DNA of 24,492 nucleotides from an uncultured Bacilli bacterium (GTDB taxonomy: Bacteria > Bacillota_I > Bacilli_A > RF39 > UBA660): positions 1 through 24,492 of the forward strand of contig CAKPBH010000021.1 in NCBI GenBank assembly GCA_934140355.1. Reading direction: 5' to 3'. The notes under the pieces were generated by a model. That model was given only the letters and a program-made list of their open reading frames with translations. It searched no databases and was not told where the DNA came from. Both the position numbers and the translations under genes were made by a program. Within the stretch, counting starts at the first letter, position 1, and every line of letters begins with the position of its first letter. Positions 1 to 7,429 of the stretch are shown here, piece by piece.

Positions 1-1
1 T

Positions 2-247
2 ATGGAGACAGTTCAAGCAGCAGTTGCTAATTGTATAGGGGTTATGTTAGGACTTGCTTTTTTAGGATTGGGTATTGGTGTTGGTATTCTTGGAGGACGC
101 GTTGCTGAGGCAGTAGGGAGAAATCCTGAAACGAAAAATGATGTTGTTCATTCTATTATGACCATTTTAATTATTACTTCAGTATTTTTATTGTTTTTAT
201 TTTTATTTTGTTTCTTCTTATTATTCTATAATCCTTTAGTAGCATAA
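2..247 (+). CDS. F-type ATPase c-like proteolipid lacking the ion-binding carboxylate
   Basis: This is an 81-residue, two-helix hairpin protein of the ATP synthase subunit c family, whose members form the rotating membrane ring. Helix 1 (about residues 8-31) carries the Gly-repeat GLGIGVG followed by ILGG. The polar loop has the conserved R40-N41-P42. In Escherichia coli subunit c the ion-binding Asp61 lies 18 residues after the loop Pro. The equivalent here is Ser60, flanked by T59 and V61, and helix 2 (about 48-76) has no Glu or Asp at all. That helix is instead very rich in Phe and Leu. The frame is intact through its TAA, and the next gene starts one base later, so an assembly frameshift is unlikely. 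The fold assignment is firm, but ion translocation by this subunit alone is doubtful. Only one base lies upstream, so a preceding operon gene could be outside the window. Confidence 0.85.
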   Translation: METVQAAVANCIGVMLGLAFLGLGIGVGILGGRVAEAVGRNPETKNDVVHSIMTILIITSVFLLFLFLFCFFLLFYNPLVA

Positions 248-248
248 G

Positions 249-1013
249 ATGACTGTTTTAATTTTATTAGCGATTCTTTTCATTTGTCTACTTGTTGTGA
301 TGATGTTTTTCATTTTAAAAAGTACAGTGAAGAAGATAAATTCTCAGACAAAGTTATATTTTGTGGATAAGTTGCAAGAGTATGACGAGATGATTGATAA
401 AAAGGAAGCAAAATTAAACCTTATTAATCAAGAAATTAAAGAAAAGGAAATAAAGGATTATGAAGAGAAGAAGGGGTTAGAGAAAAAGAATTATGAGTTT
501 GATTATCAGATTATTGAACTTTTGAATAAGACTAAGTATCAAGATAAGAATTTATTTGAGTTAAATAAAATGATTGATGAGAAGTTTTCAATTGATTATG
601 TTTCGTTGATTAAAAAGTTTTTAGCTCAGGTTCAGGATGATGGTGCTTATCAATTTTGTCTAGATTTTAGAAAAAAATTTACCAGTGGGGTTATTTATGA
701 ATTAAAGGTAATGTCAGAAGAAGAACAAAATCGGTATATGAAGCAGTTTTTAACGGAAAAGGAATTCTTTTTGTATGAGACTTATCTTCAGTTAAATCAG
801 AAGAGTGATATTGATTCTTTTCTTGATTATTTGAATGAGTTAGTTGATTTGAATAATCCTAATATTTTGGTATATGTGGGGGATAAGTCGACTAGTTATG
901 ATTATTTATCAAAGTATGTTAAGACTGTTTATTCTAAGGAAATTTATAAGGGAATTAAGATAATTTATCGGAATCATATTTATGATTATAGCCTAAATGA
1001 AAGGAATGTTTAG
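249..1013 (+). CDS. b-delta-like peripheral stalk fusion of F1-like ATPase
   Basis: This 254-residue protein is probably the stator stalk. It has one N-terminal membrane helix (residues 2-23), then a long, highly charged predicted coiled coil (about 25-110), as in subunit b. A globular C-terminal part follows. The last segment (232-252, around YKGIKIIYRNHIYDYSL) resembles the conserved C-terminal strand of subunit delta, where a GG-I-x-I-G-D-x-x-x-D-x-S pattern is usual. No separate delta gene occurs between this gene and alpha, which supports a b-delta fusion. It starts one base after the c-like stop codon. The stop TAG (1011-1013) is one base before the preferred alpha start. The b-like architecture is clear, while the delta homology is weak and inferred. 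Confidence 0.65.
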   Translation: MTVLILLAILFICLLVVMMFFILKSTVKKINSQTKLYFVDKLQEYDEMIDKKEAKLNLINQEIKEKEIKDYEEKKGLEKKNYEFDYQIIELLNKTKYQDKNLFELNKMIDEKFSIDYVSLIKKFLAQVQDDGAYQFCLDFRKKFTSGVIYELKVMSEEEQNRYMKQFLTEKEFFLYETYLQLNQKSDIDSFLDYLNELVDLNNPNILVYVGDKSTSYDYLSKYVKTVYSKEIYKGIKIIYRNHIYDYSLNERNV

Positions 1014-1014
1014 T

Positions 1015-2445
1015 ATGGATAAGGGAATTGATAGTAATGTGGATAAAGTGATTTCTAATATTTACACAAACAAAAATGTTTATGCAACGGGAAGGGTTAC
1101 TCGGGTAAATAAGTATAATATTGAAGTTAGTGGTTTAAATGATGTTTCTTTTTATGAGGCAATTGATGTTAATCATAAGGCTAGTGGCTATGTCATGGGA
1201 ATTTATGCAAATAAGATTATTGTTTCTTTAGTAGAGATAAATGAAGAGGTTGTTCCTGGGGATATTGTTTATGCTTTAAAGAAGGAATTTAAGTGTTTAT
1301 TTAGCCCGGATTCGATGGGAAAGGTTATTGATATTTTTGGTCATGATTTGATTGCGGGGAAATCTTTTGAGAAAACAGTAGAGGTTCCACTTGAAAATCC
1401 TACTATTCCTATTATGGATAGAACGGCCGTTACAAGAGAATTTTTAACTGGAATTATTGGTATTGATTTGATGTATCCTATTGGTAAAGGGCAAAGACAG
1501 TTGATTATTGGAGATAAAAAGACTGGAAAGACGCAAATTGCTCTTGATGCTATTGTTAATCAAAAGGATAAAAAGATGATTTGTATCTATGTTGCTATTG
1601 GGAAGACAAAGAAGGAAGTTAAGGATATTTATTTTGAACTGACGAAAAGAGGGGCCGCTAGTTATACTATTGTAATTGCTTCATTTAATGATGAACTTCC
1701 AACAAGGACTTATCTTACTCCTTATGTTGCGACTTCGATTGCTGAGATTTTCATGATGCAAAAGTATGATGTTTTGGTTGTTTTTGATGATTTGAAGAAA
1801 CATGCAGATGTTTATCGTGAGATTAGTTTGACATCGAAAAAGACACCTGGGCGTGATGCTTATCCATCAGATATTTTCTATACGCACTCTAGACTTCTTG
1901 AAAAGGGAGCTCAACATATTGGGGGTGGGTCAATTACAATGTTACCTATTGTTGAGACAAAGAGTGGTGATATTACAGACTATATTTCTACGAATATTAT
2001 TTCGATTTGTGATGGACAGTTAGTTTTGTCTGCAAAGAGTTTTGCTCGTGGTGAGAAACCGGCAATTAATTATGGATTATCGGTATCTCGTCTTGGAGGA
2101 AATGTACAGACTCCTGATATGAAAAAGGTTGGTAGTAAATTAAGACGTGAATTGTTATCTTATTTGGAAGTTCGCTCGGTTTATGAGTTAGCTAATATTG
2201 ATGAGATGAGTAAGGAATTGCAGAAAAAAATGCGTGACGGTAAAGTTATGGTCAATAAATTAAAACAGTATAAGTTTAGTCCTCGGACAAAGGAAGAAAT
2301 GAAAGCGGAGTTTGCCTTTTTATTCGAGGAGAGTACTGATTTAGAAAAGAAACCGGATGATTCTGATGGTACTCATTCATCTTCGGATGGCAATTATCAG
2401 GAGAAAGATCGTTCTAATGCTTCTTTAAATATAGAAAAGAATTGA
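1015..2445 (+). CDS. F1-like ATPase alpha subunit
   Basis: This is an alpha-type subunit of the F1 hexamer, about 476 residues against roughly 500 in usual alphas. Residue numbers are from ATG 1015. The P-loop GDKKTGKT is at 166-173. The Walker B segment VLVVFDDL has the Asp pair 258-259, where typical alphas read ALIIYDDL. The PGRDAYPSDIF signature follows, and the arginine finger is Arg359 in LSVSRLGG, which would reach into the beta catalytic site. The C-terminus has an acidic, Ser-rich tail of about 35 residues that looks unstructured. An in-frame ATG at 997 is possible, but AAGGA at 1001-1005 sits nine bases before ATG 1015 and decides the start. The family is certain. Its divergence and the gene order argue against the housekeeping copy. 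Confidence 0.93.
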   Translation: MDKGIDSNVDKVISNIYTNKNVYATGRVTRVNKYNIEVSGLNDVSFYEAIDVNHKASGYVMGIYANKIIVSLVEINEEVVPGDIVYALKKEFKCLFSPDSMGKVIDIFGHDLIAGKSFEKTVEVPLENPTIPIMDRTAVTREFLTGIIGIDLMYPIGKGQRQLIIGDKKTGKTQIALDAIVNQKDKKMICIYVAIGKTKKEVKDIYFELTKRGAASYTIVIASFNDELPTRTYLTPYVATSIAEIFMMQKYDVLVVFDDLKKHADVYREISLTSKKTPGRDAYPSDIFYTHSRLLEKGAQHIGGGSITMLPIVETKSGDITDYISTNIISICDGQLVLSAKSFARGEKPAINYGLSVSRLGGNVQTPDMKKVGSKLRRELLSYLEVRSVYELANIDEMSKELQKKMRDGKVMVNKLKQYKFSPRTKEEMKAEFAFLFEESTDLEKKPDDSDGTHSSSDGNYQEKDRSNASLNIEKN

Positions 2446-2452
2446 GGTGATG

Positions 2453-3802
2453 ATGCAAATGGTTGGTAAGATTATATCAATATTTGATATTAGTATTGAA
2501 GTGGTACTAAGTAGTGATAATGTAAAAGTTGGTGATATTTTAGAAGTAGTAGACAATCCAAATTATCGTTTTGAAGTTGTTGAAATTAGTAATACGAGTG
2601 CAACTTGTATTAGCCTTGATTCCACAAGGGGATTGAAAAAGGGTCTTGATGTTAAAATTTTATCTCACGGAATTAACGTGGAGTATTCGGATAAAATATT
2701 AGGACGTATTTTTAATTCTTATGGAATTCCTATTGATAAAAGGGAAATGGAATCGGTTAAGACGAGAAGGGCAGACCATCCGACGACAACATTACAGGAG
2801 TTAAATATTGAGTCACAAATTTTATGGACAGGAATTAAGGTAATTGATTTCTTTGCTCCATTACAAAAAGGATTTAAAATGGGCCTTTTAGGTGGCGCTG
2901 GTGTTGGTAAGACGGTATTAATTAAAGAGATTATTCATAATGTTTATACTTCTCTTAATTCAAATGCAATATTTACGGGTATCGGAGAGCGTTCTCGTGA
3001 GGGACAAGAATTATATTCTGAAATGAAGGAGTCTAATTTGTTGGATAAAATGGCCATGGTTTATGGACAAATGGGAGATAATCCAGTTTCACGTAGTAAG
3101 GCTGTTTATTCTGGACTTACTATGGCGGAATATTTGCGTGATGAAAAGAAGCAAGATGTTCTTCTATTTATTGATAATATCTATCGTTTTATTCAGGCAA
3201 AAGCTGAAATTGCTACAGAGTTAAAACAAATTTTGATTGGTAATGGTTATCCGTCTGATATGGCAAGTGAAATGAGCAAGATAGAGGAGAGAATTAATTC
3301 TAATCAAAATGGTTCTATTACTTCGGTACAGGCTATTTATATTCCAGCGGATGATTTAACGGATGAATCGGTCCAAACGATTATGTCTTATATGGATGGA
3401 CAAATTGTTCTTGACCGTAAGGTAGCAGAACTTGGTATCTATCCAGCAATTGATGTTTTTAACTCTACTAGTAAGTTAGTTGATGTTGAAAAAATTGGAG
3501 AGAGACATTTTAGTTTGGTTGAAAGTGTATTAAAAACGTTGACGCGTTATAATGAATTGGAAGAAATTATTACTGTTCTTGGTATTGAGGAATTAAGTGA
3601 AGAAGATAAATTAATATTTTACCGTGCTAGAAAATTACGTAACTACTTTTCACAACCAATGTTTGTTGCTGAAGCTTATACTGGTATTCCGGGAGAATTT
3701 GTTAAGATAGATGATGTTTTAAATGATGTAGAAGCAATTTTGAATGGTAAGTATGATGATATTGATGAGAGTAAATTCTTATTTATAGGGAAGGTATCAT
3801 GA
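2453..3802 (+). CDS. F1-like ATPase beta (catalytic) subunit
   Basis: This is the catalytic subunit of the F1 head, about 449 residues, slightly shorter than usual. Numbering is from ATG 2453. It has the P-loop GGAGVGKT (147-154), the catalytic Glu179 in GERSREG, and Walker B Asp241 in LLFIDNIYRF. The adenine-pocket Tyr lies in GIYPAID, and the DELSEED-like loop reads EELSEEDK. All residues needed for hydrolysis are therefore present. GAGG at 2444-2447 overlaps the alpha stop and gives good spacing to ATG 2453, while in-frame GTG 2447 and ATG 2450 are less likely. Beta directly follows alpha, whereas the standard atp operon places gamma between them. The end is short after the ILDGKYD-type motif (here ILNGKYD), and the stop overlaps the epsilon start as ATGA. 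Confidence 0.94.
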   Translation: MQMVGKIISIFDISIEVVLSSDNVKVGDILEVVDNPNYRFEVVEISNTSATCISLDSTRGLKKGLDVKILSHGINVEYSDKILGRIFNSYGIPIDKREMESVKTRRADHPTTTLQELNIESQILWTGIKVIDFFAPLQKGFKMGLLGGAGVGKTVLIKEIIHNVYTSLNSNAIFTGIGERSREGQELYSEMKESNLLDKMAMVYGQMGDNPVSRSKAVYSGLTMAEYLRDEKKQDVLLFIDNIYRFIQAKAEIATELKQILIGNGYPSDMASEMSKIEERINSNQNGSITSVQAIYIPADDLTDESVQTIMSYMDGQIVLDRKVAELGIYPAIDVFNSTSKLVDVEKIGERHFSLVESVLKTLTRYNELEEIITVLGIEELSEEDKLIFYRARKLRNYFSQPMFVAEAYTGIPGEFVKIDDVLNDVEAILNGKYDDIDESKFLFIGKVS

Positions 3803-4050
3803 GTAGTGAAGGAATAAGAGTTAGAATTTTTGATATGGAGCACGGACTAAAAGAGTATGAGGATGTAAAGACAATTCGAATTATTAGTAAAGATTATAAT
3901 TTACTAATTATGAAAGATTATTTATCGGTAATTGGTGAGATTGTTGGTAGTGTTGATATTAAGGGAGATAATGTTGATTTATCTTTTAAGCAGATTAAAG
4001 CATTTTATATGAATAGCAAGAATGTCTTTAATTTAATGATTGAGGAGTAA
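3799..4050 (+). CDS. Short F1-like ATPase epsilon subunit (N-terminal domain only)
   Basis: This 83-residue protein matches the N-terminal beta-sandwich of F1 epsilon. A segment resembling GDLGILPGH appears as YNLLIMKDYLSVIGE, followed by IVGSVDI where family members have a hydrophobic-G-x-V/L pattern, and it ends FNLMIEE. Typical epsilon is 130-140 residues, with two C-terminal helices that inhibit hydrolysis and work as an ATP sensor. Those helices are absent here, so this complex should lack that regulation. The start overlaps the beta stop (ATGA), indicating translational coupling. Assignment rests on size, position after beta and the sandwich pattern, as sequence identity is low. Confidence 0.75.
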   Translation: MSSEGIRVRIFDMEHGLKEYEDVKTIRIISKDYNLLIMKDYLSVIGEIVGSVDIKGDNVDLSFKQIKAFYMNSKNVFNLMIEE

Positions 4051-4052
4051 AT

Positions 4053-4589
4053 ATGAAGAATGAAGAGATTATTCAAGAATTAATTGGTTTTTTTAGTGTT
4101 GCTGTTGTATTCTTAGTGGTTATTGCTTTAATTTTTATGATATTTTGTAAACGATTTAAGTTTAATGATAAAAATATCGAATTATATGGTCTATTACTGG
4201 ATTTAAATACGCCATCTCTTATTTCCATATCGGCTCTTACCATTAATTACCTATTTTTAGTTTGGTGCACCATTAGTTTTAAAGGAATACAGGTTGTTTA
4301 TGTAGCGATTACTTTAATTTTAGTTTTAATTAGTGAAGCGGTTATAGATAATTTTAAATCTCTTCCTTTGTCACTTGGTTTAACAATTGTTAACTGTTTG
4401 TCTATTCAAGTTGTTTCTAAGTTATATCAATATTTAGTCGAGGAAAATTTTTCTTATATTTTGTTAATTGTTTTATTTTTATTAATTTTGTTTGTCTTCT
4501 TGTATTATACTTATAATTTATTTAGAGGAATTAATAATGTTGTTGTTGGACATAAGTATTTAAAAGGAAAAAAACAGTATAAGGTATAA
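4053..4589 (+). CDS. Unknown five-helix membrane protein inside the F1-like operon
   Basis: This 178-residue protein has about five hydrophobic helices (approximately 11-33, 56-76, 79-99, 104-124 and 133-153) and a basic C-terminal tail. It starts two bases after the epsilon stop, so it clearly belongs to the operon. It does not look like subunit a. It is shorter than usual, and I see neither the conserved helix Arg nor the RLFGN-type motif. Helix 3 ends with Glu95 and Asp99, the only acidic residues near the bilayer. No family is recognised. It may replace subunit a as the membrane partner of the c-like ring, but that is inference from position only. Confidence 0.75.
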   Translation: MKNEEIIQELIGFFSVAVVFLVVIALIFMIFCKRFKFNDKNIELYGLLLDLNTPSLISISALTINYLFLVWCTISFKGIQVVYVAITLILVLISEAVIDNFKSLPLSLGLTIVNCLSIQVVSKLYQYLVEENFSYILLIVLFLLILFVFLYYTYNLFRGINNVVVGHKYLKGKKQYKV

Positions 4590-4619
4590 ATTTCGTTGTT
4601 TTTTTGAAGGAGGATAATC

Positions 4620-5402
4620 ATGGGAAGTATTAAGAATGTTGTAAAAGTCATGAATTTCCATTCCTTACTTCGAGTGGACAAGGCTAGAAAAAGAGCTGAG
4701 AATTATTTGAAGGTAGGGAATGAAATTACGACAATACTGAGTGAGATTTTATATAATAAAAATATTGTCTTGGATAAAAATATTTTAGTTCCTAATCCAG
4801 AAGCACCAATTTTAGATATTTATATTGCCAATGACTATGGATATTGTGGTGATTTTAATTCTAGTGTTCGAAGGGCAATTTTAAAGAATCCAGATAATGA
4901 TAAGATTATTATTGGGAAAAAAATTGTTTATAAAGATAATAAAACGGTGCTAAAGATTGAAAAAGATGATTTTAATCTTAGGTTTGTTGAGATACAACAC
5001 TATATTGAAAAGTCACTTTTGGATATGTCTTATCGAGAGATTAATATTTACTATAATCATTATTATTCTTCAACTACATTTGCTTTTAAAAAAATACAAG
5101 TATTTCCTATCGAGTTTAAGGGTGAATATTATGAGGGAAATGATTTTGTATCAGAGACTGATTTAAAGAAGATGTTGAAAAGTTTGGTATCTTTTTATAT
5201 TTGTTATCAATTAAAAATGTGTGAGTGTATTAGTGAAGCAGCGGAAAACTTAAATCGTAATCAGATTACGAGGGCTGCTTTAGATAAAATTGAGGAAAAA
5301 GAAGAAGAGGAAAGAGCGATGGCACTTCGAAAAAAGAATGAAGAAGCGGCATTTAAGAATGTTGAAAATTATAAAAAGGTTGTACAAATAGGTGATTCAT
5401 AA
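4620..5402 (+). CDS. F1-like ATPase gamma subunit
   Basis: This is a 260-residue central shaft subunit. The start MGSIKNVVKVMNFHSLLRVDKARKRA matches the usual gamma N-terminal helix. Residues 71-80 (NDYGYCGDFN) are the counterpart of the hallmark SDRGLCGGLN motif. The C-terminal helix keeps a gamma-like length but is unusually rich in Glu and Lys (about 215-250), and the usual RM-x-AM-x-x-AT-x-NA pattern is eroded. A 30-base gap with AAGGAGG just upstream separates it from the membrane protein gene. Its place at the end of the F1 genes, not between alpha and beta, is non-canonical. Its stop overlaps the next start by one base (TAATG). Identification as gamma is confident. Confidence 0.88.
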   Translation: MGSIKNVVKVMNFHSLLRVDKARKRAENYLKVGNEITTILSEILYNKNIVLDKNILVPNPEAPILDIYIANDYGYCGDFNSSVRRAILKNPDNDKIIIGKKIVYKDNKTVLKIEKDDFNLRFVEIQHYIEKSLLDMSYREINIYYNHYYSSTTFAFKKIQVFPIEFKGEYYEGNDFVSETDLKKMLKSLVSFYICYQLKMCECISEAAENLNRNQITRAALDKIEEKEEEERAMALRKKNEEAAFKNVENYKKVVQIGDS

Positions 5403-5566
5403 TGAATAAGGAAAAAAATCAAGAGGATATCATTGATATTTTGAAAAGTGCTCAGGAGAAAGTTTCAGGAATTGTTTTACCATCAATGGGCCTTTTAGAT
5501 AATGAGGAGAGTATCTATGTTGATGGAAAGGAAGTCATCAGCCAAAAAGATGATAAGGAGGAGTAG
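5402..5566 (+). CDS. 54-residue hydrophilic protein in the F1-like operon
   Basis: This small gene is translationally coupled to gamma: its ATG shares a base with the gamma stop. The product is charged. It begins MNKEKNQEDIIDILKSAQEK, has a short hydrophobic centre (GIVLPSMGLL) and ends in an acidic/lysine tail. It has no membrane helix, signal peptide or recognised motif. The next gene begins three bases after its stop and uses AAGGAGG placed within its last codons. The tight packing suggests it is real and works with the complex, for example as an adaptor between F1 and the pilin-like protein, but that role is a guess. Confidence 0.65.
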   Translation: MNKEKNQEDIIDILKSAQEKVSGIVLPSMGLLDNEESIYVDGKEVISQKDDKEE

Positions 5567-5568
5567 GG

Positions 5569-5781
5569 ATGTTAAATAGAAAAGGTCAAACTTTGGTAGA
5601 ATATGTGCTTATTATTTCACTAGTTACGGTTGTTGCTATTGCGGCTGTTCGTATTTTTGGTGGGTATTTGAAGGATTCTATTACAAAGATGAGTTGTTCA
5701 ATGGTTGGTAAGGAGTATGTTGAAGCAAACACAATTGGTAAAGGATACTGCAAGGGGGATGAGGACAAGTTATTTGAATAG
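5569..5781 (+). CDS. Flp/class III signal peptide pilin-like protein
   Basis: This 70-residue protein has the hallmarks of a type IVb (Flp-like) or class III prepilin. A short basic leader MLNRKG precedes QTLVEY and then a hydrophobic helix (VLIISLVTVVAIAAVRIFGGYLKDSI). A prepilin peptidase would cleave after Gly6, leaving Gln7, with Glu11 at position 5 of the mature protein as in pilins. The hydrophilic C-terminus contains two Cys (43 and 60). It is the last gene of the F1-like operon. Pilin genes normally sit with tad/flp assembly genes, none of which is seen here. It might be a membrane subunit or surface fibre linked to the ATPase. Family match is good, function unknown. Confidence 0.8.
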   Translation: MLNRKGQTLVEYVLIISLVTVVAIAAVRIFGGYLKDSITKMSCSMVGKEYVEANTIGKGYCKGDEDKLFE

Positions 5782-6014
5782 TTTTTGTTGTTGGATTTTT
5801 CTTCTTTTGGTTGCTATTCACCGCGTTTTTTTACATTTTTTATAATGATTTAGATTTATAGTCTGATGAATTTAAGGATTATAGCATTACTTTTTTTGAT
5901 ATTTTTGAAAGTGCAAAATAGGCAATTTCTTTAAAATAAAGAATGTAATTGTTGAATTTAGTTGTGAATAGTAACTATTTGGAATTAATTTGTTGTATTT
6001 TTTTATAAAAATGA

Positions 6015-6043
6015 TTGTATTTTATTTGGATAATTCGTATAAT
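6015..6043 (+). promoter_or_regulatory. Sigma-A-type promoter for nfu
   Basis: TTGTAT (6015-6020) and a perfect TATAAT (6038-6043) are separated by 17 bases, giving a short leader before the ATG at 6061. The 279-base gap before nfu (5782-6060) otherwise shows AT-rich sequence with no clear terminator for the ATPase operon. Confidence 0.7.
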
Positions 6044-6060
6044 AAACGTGGTGATGAAAA

Positions 6061-6309
6061 ATGAAAGAAAAAGATAATAATCAAGAAGTTGTTACAAAGA
6101 TTAAAGATGTTGTTGCTAAAATTCGTCCCTATCTTCAAAATGATGGTGGTGATGTTGAGTTTAAGCGCTTTGAAAATGGTGTTGTTTATGTTAAGTTAGT
6201 AGGTGCTTGTTCTAGTTGTCCAATGGCTACTATGACGCTTCAAGAAGGAATTGAAAATGCCCTATTAAACGAAGTGCCTGAGGTAATTAAGGTTATTGGT
6301 GAGGATTAG
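6061..6309 (+). CDS. nfu: NifU-like C-terminal domain protein (Nfu Fe-S scaffold/carrier)
   Basis: This 82-residue protein is a stand-alone NifU C-terminal domain. It has IRPYLQNDGGDVEF (21-34) and the CxxC pair Cys50/Cys53 in GACSSCPM, which in the family bind a [4Fe-4S] cluster across a dimer and pass it to target enzymes in the cytoplasm. Length and motifs are complete for a Firmicutes Nfu such as YutI of Bacillus subtilis. It has its own promoter and a terminator hairpin over its stop codon, so it is monocistronic. Its 3' end overlaps the convergent gene by 17 bases. Confidence 0.93.
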   Translation: MKEKDNNQEVVTKIKDVVAKIRPYLQNDGGDVEFKRFENGVVYVKLVGACSSCPMATMTLQEGIENALLNEVPEVIKVIGED

Positions 6310-7231
6310 TTCCTCTTTTTTTTATCCACTCAATGGTTTCTATAGGATAGAATTTATTGAAATAATTAAAGATATCTGCCAAATATTGTTCATATTCTTG
6401 AATTCTAGATGTTATTTTTGTGACTTCTGATTCATTGATTTTTTCATTTACAATATTATCATATAATTCGAAATAAAAACTTGGATAAAGGACTCTGGCT
6501 ATTAATAATTGAATTCCGTATTTTGAGAAGTAGTTGTGTTTAAAATAATTGTTTAATTCATCAAAAATCTGGTAGTTATCTTGGAAAAAAGATAATTTTA
6601 TATATTCTCCAACATCTCTTGCTTTATGATCAATAATAATATTTAGGGGATTGTATAGGGAATAGACACTTTCTTTTATTAGTAATCTGTCATGAGATAT
6701 GACACCAATATCTGTATTTTCTGGTCTTTCTTTTAGGACTGTTTTGTTGAGATAGCTAATTGCGTTTTCACTAAGACCGATAAAGTAATCAAAATATTCA
6801 GATAAGAGAGGGTATTTTTGGTAGTTTTGTTCGTGGTGATATTCTAAATAGTCTATTTTATTTGCCCATAAATTTGCCCAATTTGAACGCATGAGATTGA
6901 TATCATAATTTGTTTTATAGTTAGATAAATAATAGATTTCTGGTAAAGTAATTGGTTTGTTGATGTTGATATTTATTTTCATTAATAGATAGGGCGTTTG
7001 GTTATAATAGGTAATAATTGTATTGGTTTGATTATTTATAATTTCGTTTACTAGAATTCCTGTATTTATCATTTCTTGATTTAATTTATAAATGGATTTT
7101 ATGTTTTTAACAGAGCTATCATAAATGACAAAATAGTATAATTCTTGTTTTATATAAAAGTAGTAGTAATCAAATATATGGTTTATTTTATTTGGATTTA
7201 AGTTGTAATAGTAATTAATAACATTTTTCAT
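6293..7231 (-). CDS. Possible YutH/CotS-like spore-coat pseudokinase family protein
   Basis: This 312-residue Tyr- and Asn-rich cytoplasmic protein has no signal peptide or clear membrane helix. Two segments recall YutH/CotS-like proteins of the aminoglycoside phosphotransferase fold: GVISHDRLL (about 176-184, with His180 where kinases have H-x-D) and NIIIDHKARDVGEYIK (197-212, with Asp201 and RD 205-206). The kinase residues look incomplete, as in coat-associated members. In Bacillus subtilis, yutH lies beside the nfu-like yutI, which fits the adjacency here, though I recall that synteny from memory. The start is supported by GAGGG seven bases away (plus-strand 7238-7242). Family assignment is tentative. 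A CotD-like gene elsewhere in the window fits a sporulating host. Confidence 0.5.
   Translation of the reverse strand: MKNVINYYYNLNPNKINHIFDYYYFYIKQELYYFVIYDSSVKNIKSIYKLNQEMINTGILVNEIINNQTNTIITYYNQTPYLLMKINININKPITLPEIYYLSNYKTNYDINLMRSNWANLWANKIDYLEYHHEQNYQKYPLLSEYFDYFIGLSENAISYLNKTVLKERPENTDIGVISHDRLLIKESVYSLYNPLNIIIDHKARDVGEYIKLSFFQDNYQIFDELNNYFKHNYFSKYGIQLLIARVLYPSFYFELYDNIVNEKINESEVTKITSRIQEYEQYLADIFNYFNKFYPIETIEWIKKRGTNPHQ
6301..6323 (+). terminator. Rho-independent terminator overlapping the nfu stop
   Basis: GAGGA (6301-6305) pairs with TCCTC (6311-6315) around a five-base loop that contains most of the TAG stop, followed by eight T. It also lies inside the coding end of the convergent gene. 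The stem is short but the T tract is perfect. Confidence 0.6.
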
Positions 7232-7429
7232 AGTTATCCCTCAACTAATTTTATGTTATATAGTTATTTAAATGAAAATATTTTAATGATTTTTTTAGAT
7301 AGGCATATCCGTTTTAAATAAGTGGGCATATACTATATTTGTAATATGATATTTATTGTTGATATATAATTATATAATTTGTTTTAAGACAGAAATAGTT
7401 TAGAGTTTTGATTGAGGAGGGGCTATGTT

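Noticed and set aside
4957..5166. Open frame inside gamma in another frame
   Set aside because: Shadow of the gamma coding sequence with no independent start signal.
5759..5845. 28-residue hydrophobic peptide frame overlapping the end of the pilin-like gene
   Set aside because: AAGGGGG abuts the ATG with no spacing, and the T-rich DNA makes hydrophobic frames by chance.
7339..7378. Promoter upstream of the C39-like gene
   Set aside because: TATAAT occurs twice (7365-7370 and 7373-7378), but no -35 with acceptable spacing was found.
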